Source of the DNA: Gemmatimonadota bacterium
Lineage (GTDB): Bacteria > Latescibacterota > UBA2968 > GCA-2709665
Direction of reading: 5' to 3'
Length of the DNA: 39,876 nt
NCBI GenBank assembly: GCA_028877215.1
Contig: JAPPFJ010000022.1
Location: 1 to 39,876 of the forward strand
Every line of letters begins with the position of its first letter. Positions within the stretch are counted from its first letter, which is position 1. Position numbers and translations under genes: made by a program. Below the pieces are notes generated by a model. That model searched no databases and was not told the DNA's origin. It saw only the letters and a program-made list of their open reading frames with translations. Positions 39,701 through 39,876 of this stretch are shown here, one piece after another.

Positions 39701-39870
39701 ATCTTGAAATGGGCGGTCTCCAGTACCTCCCAGCGCAATTCGGGATGGTTGGCGTCGAACTGGGCGCCGGCCGGCACGGACGCCGAGAGCAGCAGGGCAA
39801 GGCAAATCCCGAGAAGCTGTCTTAAAATTACCGGTGAGTTCCCGAGCGCGAGCGAAAAAGTGGCGGTCAA
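36772..39870 (-). CDS. Outer-membrane protein fusing a gluzincin-type protease head, TolB-like propeller and surface-antigen barrel (5' end uncertain)
   Basis: The product has up to 1032 residues. Residues 40-330 contain HEFTH (139-143) and E200 in WFAEGTAQFMAP, the zinc pattern of M1/MA-clan gluzincins. Residues 335-650 hold several PD40/TolB-type repeats (HPRWSPDGGQLAYLS, APDWSPDG, HPAYSPDGKRIAFV, TPRWSPDGSQIA). From about 700 to the end, amphipathic strands (FNFAFTYSLRNIS, GRAALGLRFYGGLID, GSIFAGIGRAW) fit a surface-antigen/Omp85-like barrel. The signal peptide core is GICLALLLSASVPAGAQ. The only start in the window, TTG at 39870, lies inside a MITE-like repeat, and the frame stays open to the edge. 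It probably acts as an anchored surface protease or a handling factor for outer-membrane proteins. Confidence 0.82.
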   Translation of the reverse strand: MTATFSLALGNSPVILRQLLGICLALLLSASVPAGAQFDANHPELRWEVLETAHFKIYYHQGLADLARRAARAAETVYGPVTAFYNFIPDEKIRLILKDTDDYANGAAFYYHNTMEIWASNLEFELRGDTNWLQNVIAHEFTHIVALQTARKGPRRLPAIYFHYLGYQNEERRDDILTGYPDVFASYAVPLTIVPPWFAEGTAQFMAPGVHFDRWDSHRDMILRMATLKDRLLTYDEMGVFGSKNGLGLEKVYDHGYALTLFIVNTFGEDKLPKIYNNMNALWRTDFESAVRGAIGISGRELHRRWVSALEERYEAKESELEGRLVDGEFLHGTGYFNLHPRWSPDGGQLAYLSNQGGDFGRTALVVHTLSDSSSETLAGGVDTAPDWSPDGPRLIFARRSHPDRYGSRFWDLYTVDPTVPRGHGLFAKTRATLGLSLKLPPNQNRLTHGLRASHPAYSPDGKRIAFVVNGRGSTNLAVMDAEGENVRRLTSFDDGSQVYTPRWSPDGSQIACSVFHPEGTRNIAIVPAGGGRLNTVIASAGTDRDPCWTPDGAGLVFSSDQDGIFNLYHFSLTDGSVHRVTRVLGGALQPHVNPEDRRIAFSHYGANGYEIRVLSGRGAWEPIASPIFQPETGRPPAAAAGDEPVPESRSYGNEFSTTSFYPRVAVDAGKVKLGIFAGSNDVLNKQSLLVGAMAARDRDLDLFAVYEYRRWRPTVFLEAYRAVRHEEDDVLNRDENFRIFSQTFTISGVELGARNKLGTGSLLDARFIYNLSSTDQDVARFNGMDEVSLGATTHHGFNFAFTYSLRNISRTRDREINPRAGREMWFRYDRQFNFFISGFKEDTSLLIETFDRYFFNRFTLSWSEYLPVGPGRAALGLRFYGGLIDSEVDDYFDFFLGGLPYMKGYTFYSLEGRRAAMFRAAYRFPIRTRMDRQTGPIYSDQLFGSIFAGIGRAWDGNDMDDVLNRGWKRDVGVQIRYDATSFYTFPTRASLDLAYGLDTLPRVVQGEELKKSGFRVYFALLFGYLQSVGGR

Positions 39871-39876
39871 GGCGGG
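39812..39876 (-). mobile_element. MITE-like element, second copy (partial at window edge)
   Basis: Starting AGAAGCTGTCTTAAAATT, these 65 bases match the reverse complement of the right end of the element at 35605-35793, with about six substitutions and a one-base indel. The other end is outside the window. The copy codes for the first residues of the protease-barrel frame. Confidence 0.75.

Overview
This window reads as an accessory island for exported proteins in an uncultivated Gram-negative bacterium, followed by a block with housekeeping genes. Three things suggest the Latescibacterota/Poribacteria neighbourhood: very long WD40 proteins carrying a GVWLY-type hinge blade, a C-terminal calcium-loop pair of the dockerin type on many exported proteins, and outer-membrane barrel proteins. 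The taxon is an inference from style, because there is no rRNA in the window. No tRNA, CRISPR array or intact transposase was seen.

Layout. 1-3387: 3' part of a 24-blade WD40 protein. 3629-7109: a small exported protein and a mosaic leishmanolysin-like metalloprotease. 7296-8815: an S41-like protease broken by a frameshift into a Big_1/dockerin tail. 9066-14298: a metzincin-WD40 protein, an outer-membrane barrel gene and a terminator. 14347-16740 (minus): a one-piece GAF/PAS/histidine kinase/receiver/DNA-binding regulator. 16741-17627: noncoding, with a decayed dockerin and a cluster of palindromes. 17628-21428: an M60-type protease with Big_1, 14 WD blades and dockerin. 21591-23039: a small WD40-dockerin protein. 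23242-28405: a second copy of the metzincin-WD40 + barrel + terminator cassette. 28444-29715 (minus): an NRAMP-like transporter. 29872-33222: a TPR protein, enolase and a CxCC protein, behind a promoter that matches consensus at every position. 33266-39870 (minus): an M30-like protease with dockerin, two related small membrane proteins separated by a MITE-like element, and a large protease-propeller-barrel protein.

How it may work together (inference). At least six exported proteins with unrelated protease heads (M8-like, S41-like, two metzincins, M60, M30-like) are strung together with Big_1, WD40 propellers and the same C-terminal calcium-loop pair; a seventh protease head is fused to an outer-membrane barrel. 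Behind a conserved hinge, four proteins carry exactly 14 WD blades, which suits two seven-bladed propellers. This looks like a protease counterpart of a cellulosome-like or surface-display system, in which the calcium-loop pair would be a docking or sorting tag. No cohesin or dedicated secretion machinery is visible here, so the partner would have to lie elsewhere. The island shows recent duplication, repeat expansion and decay.
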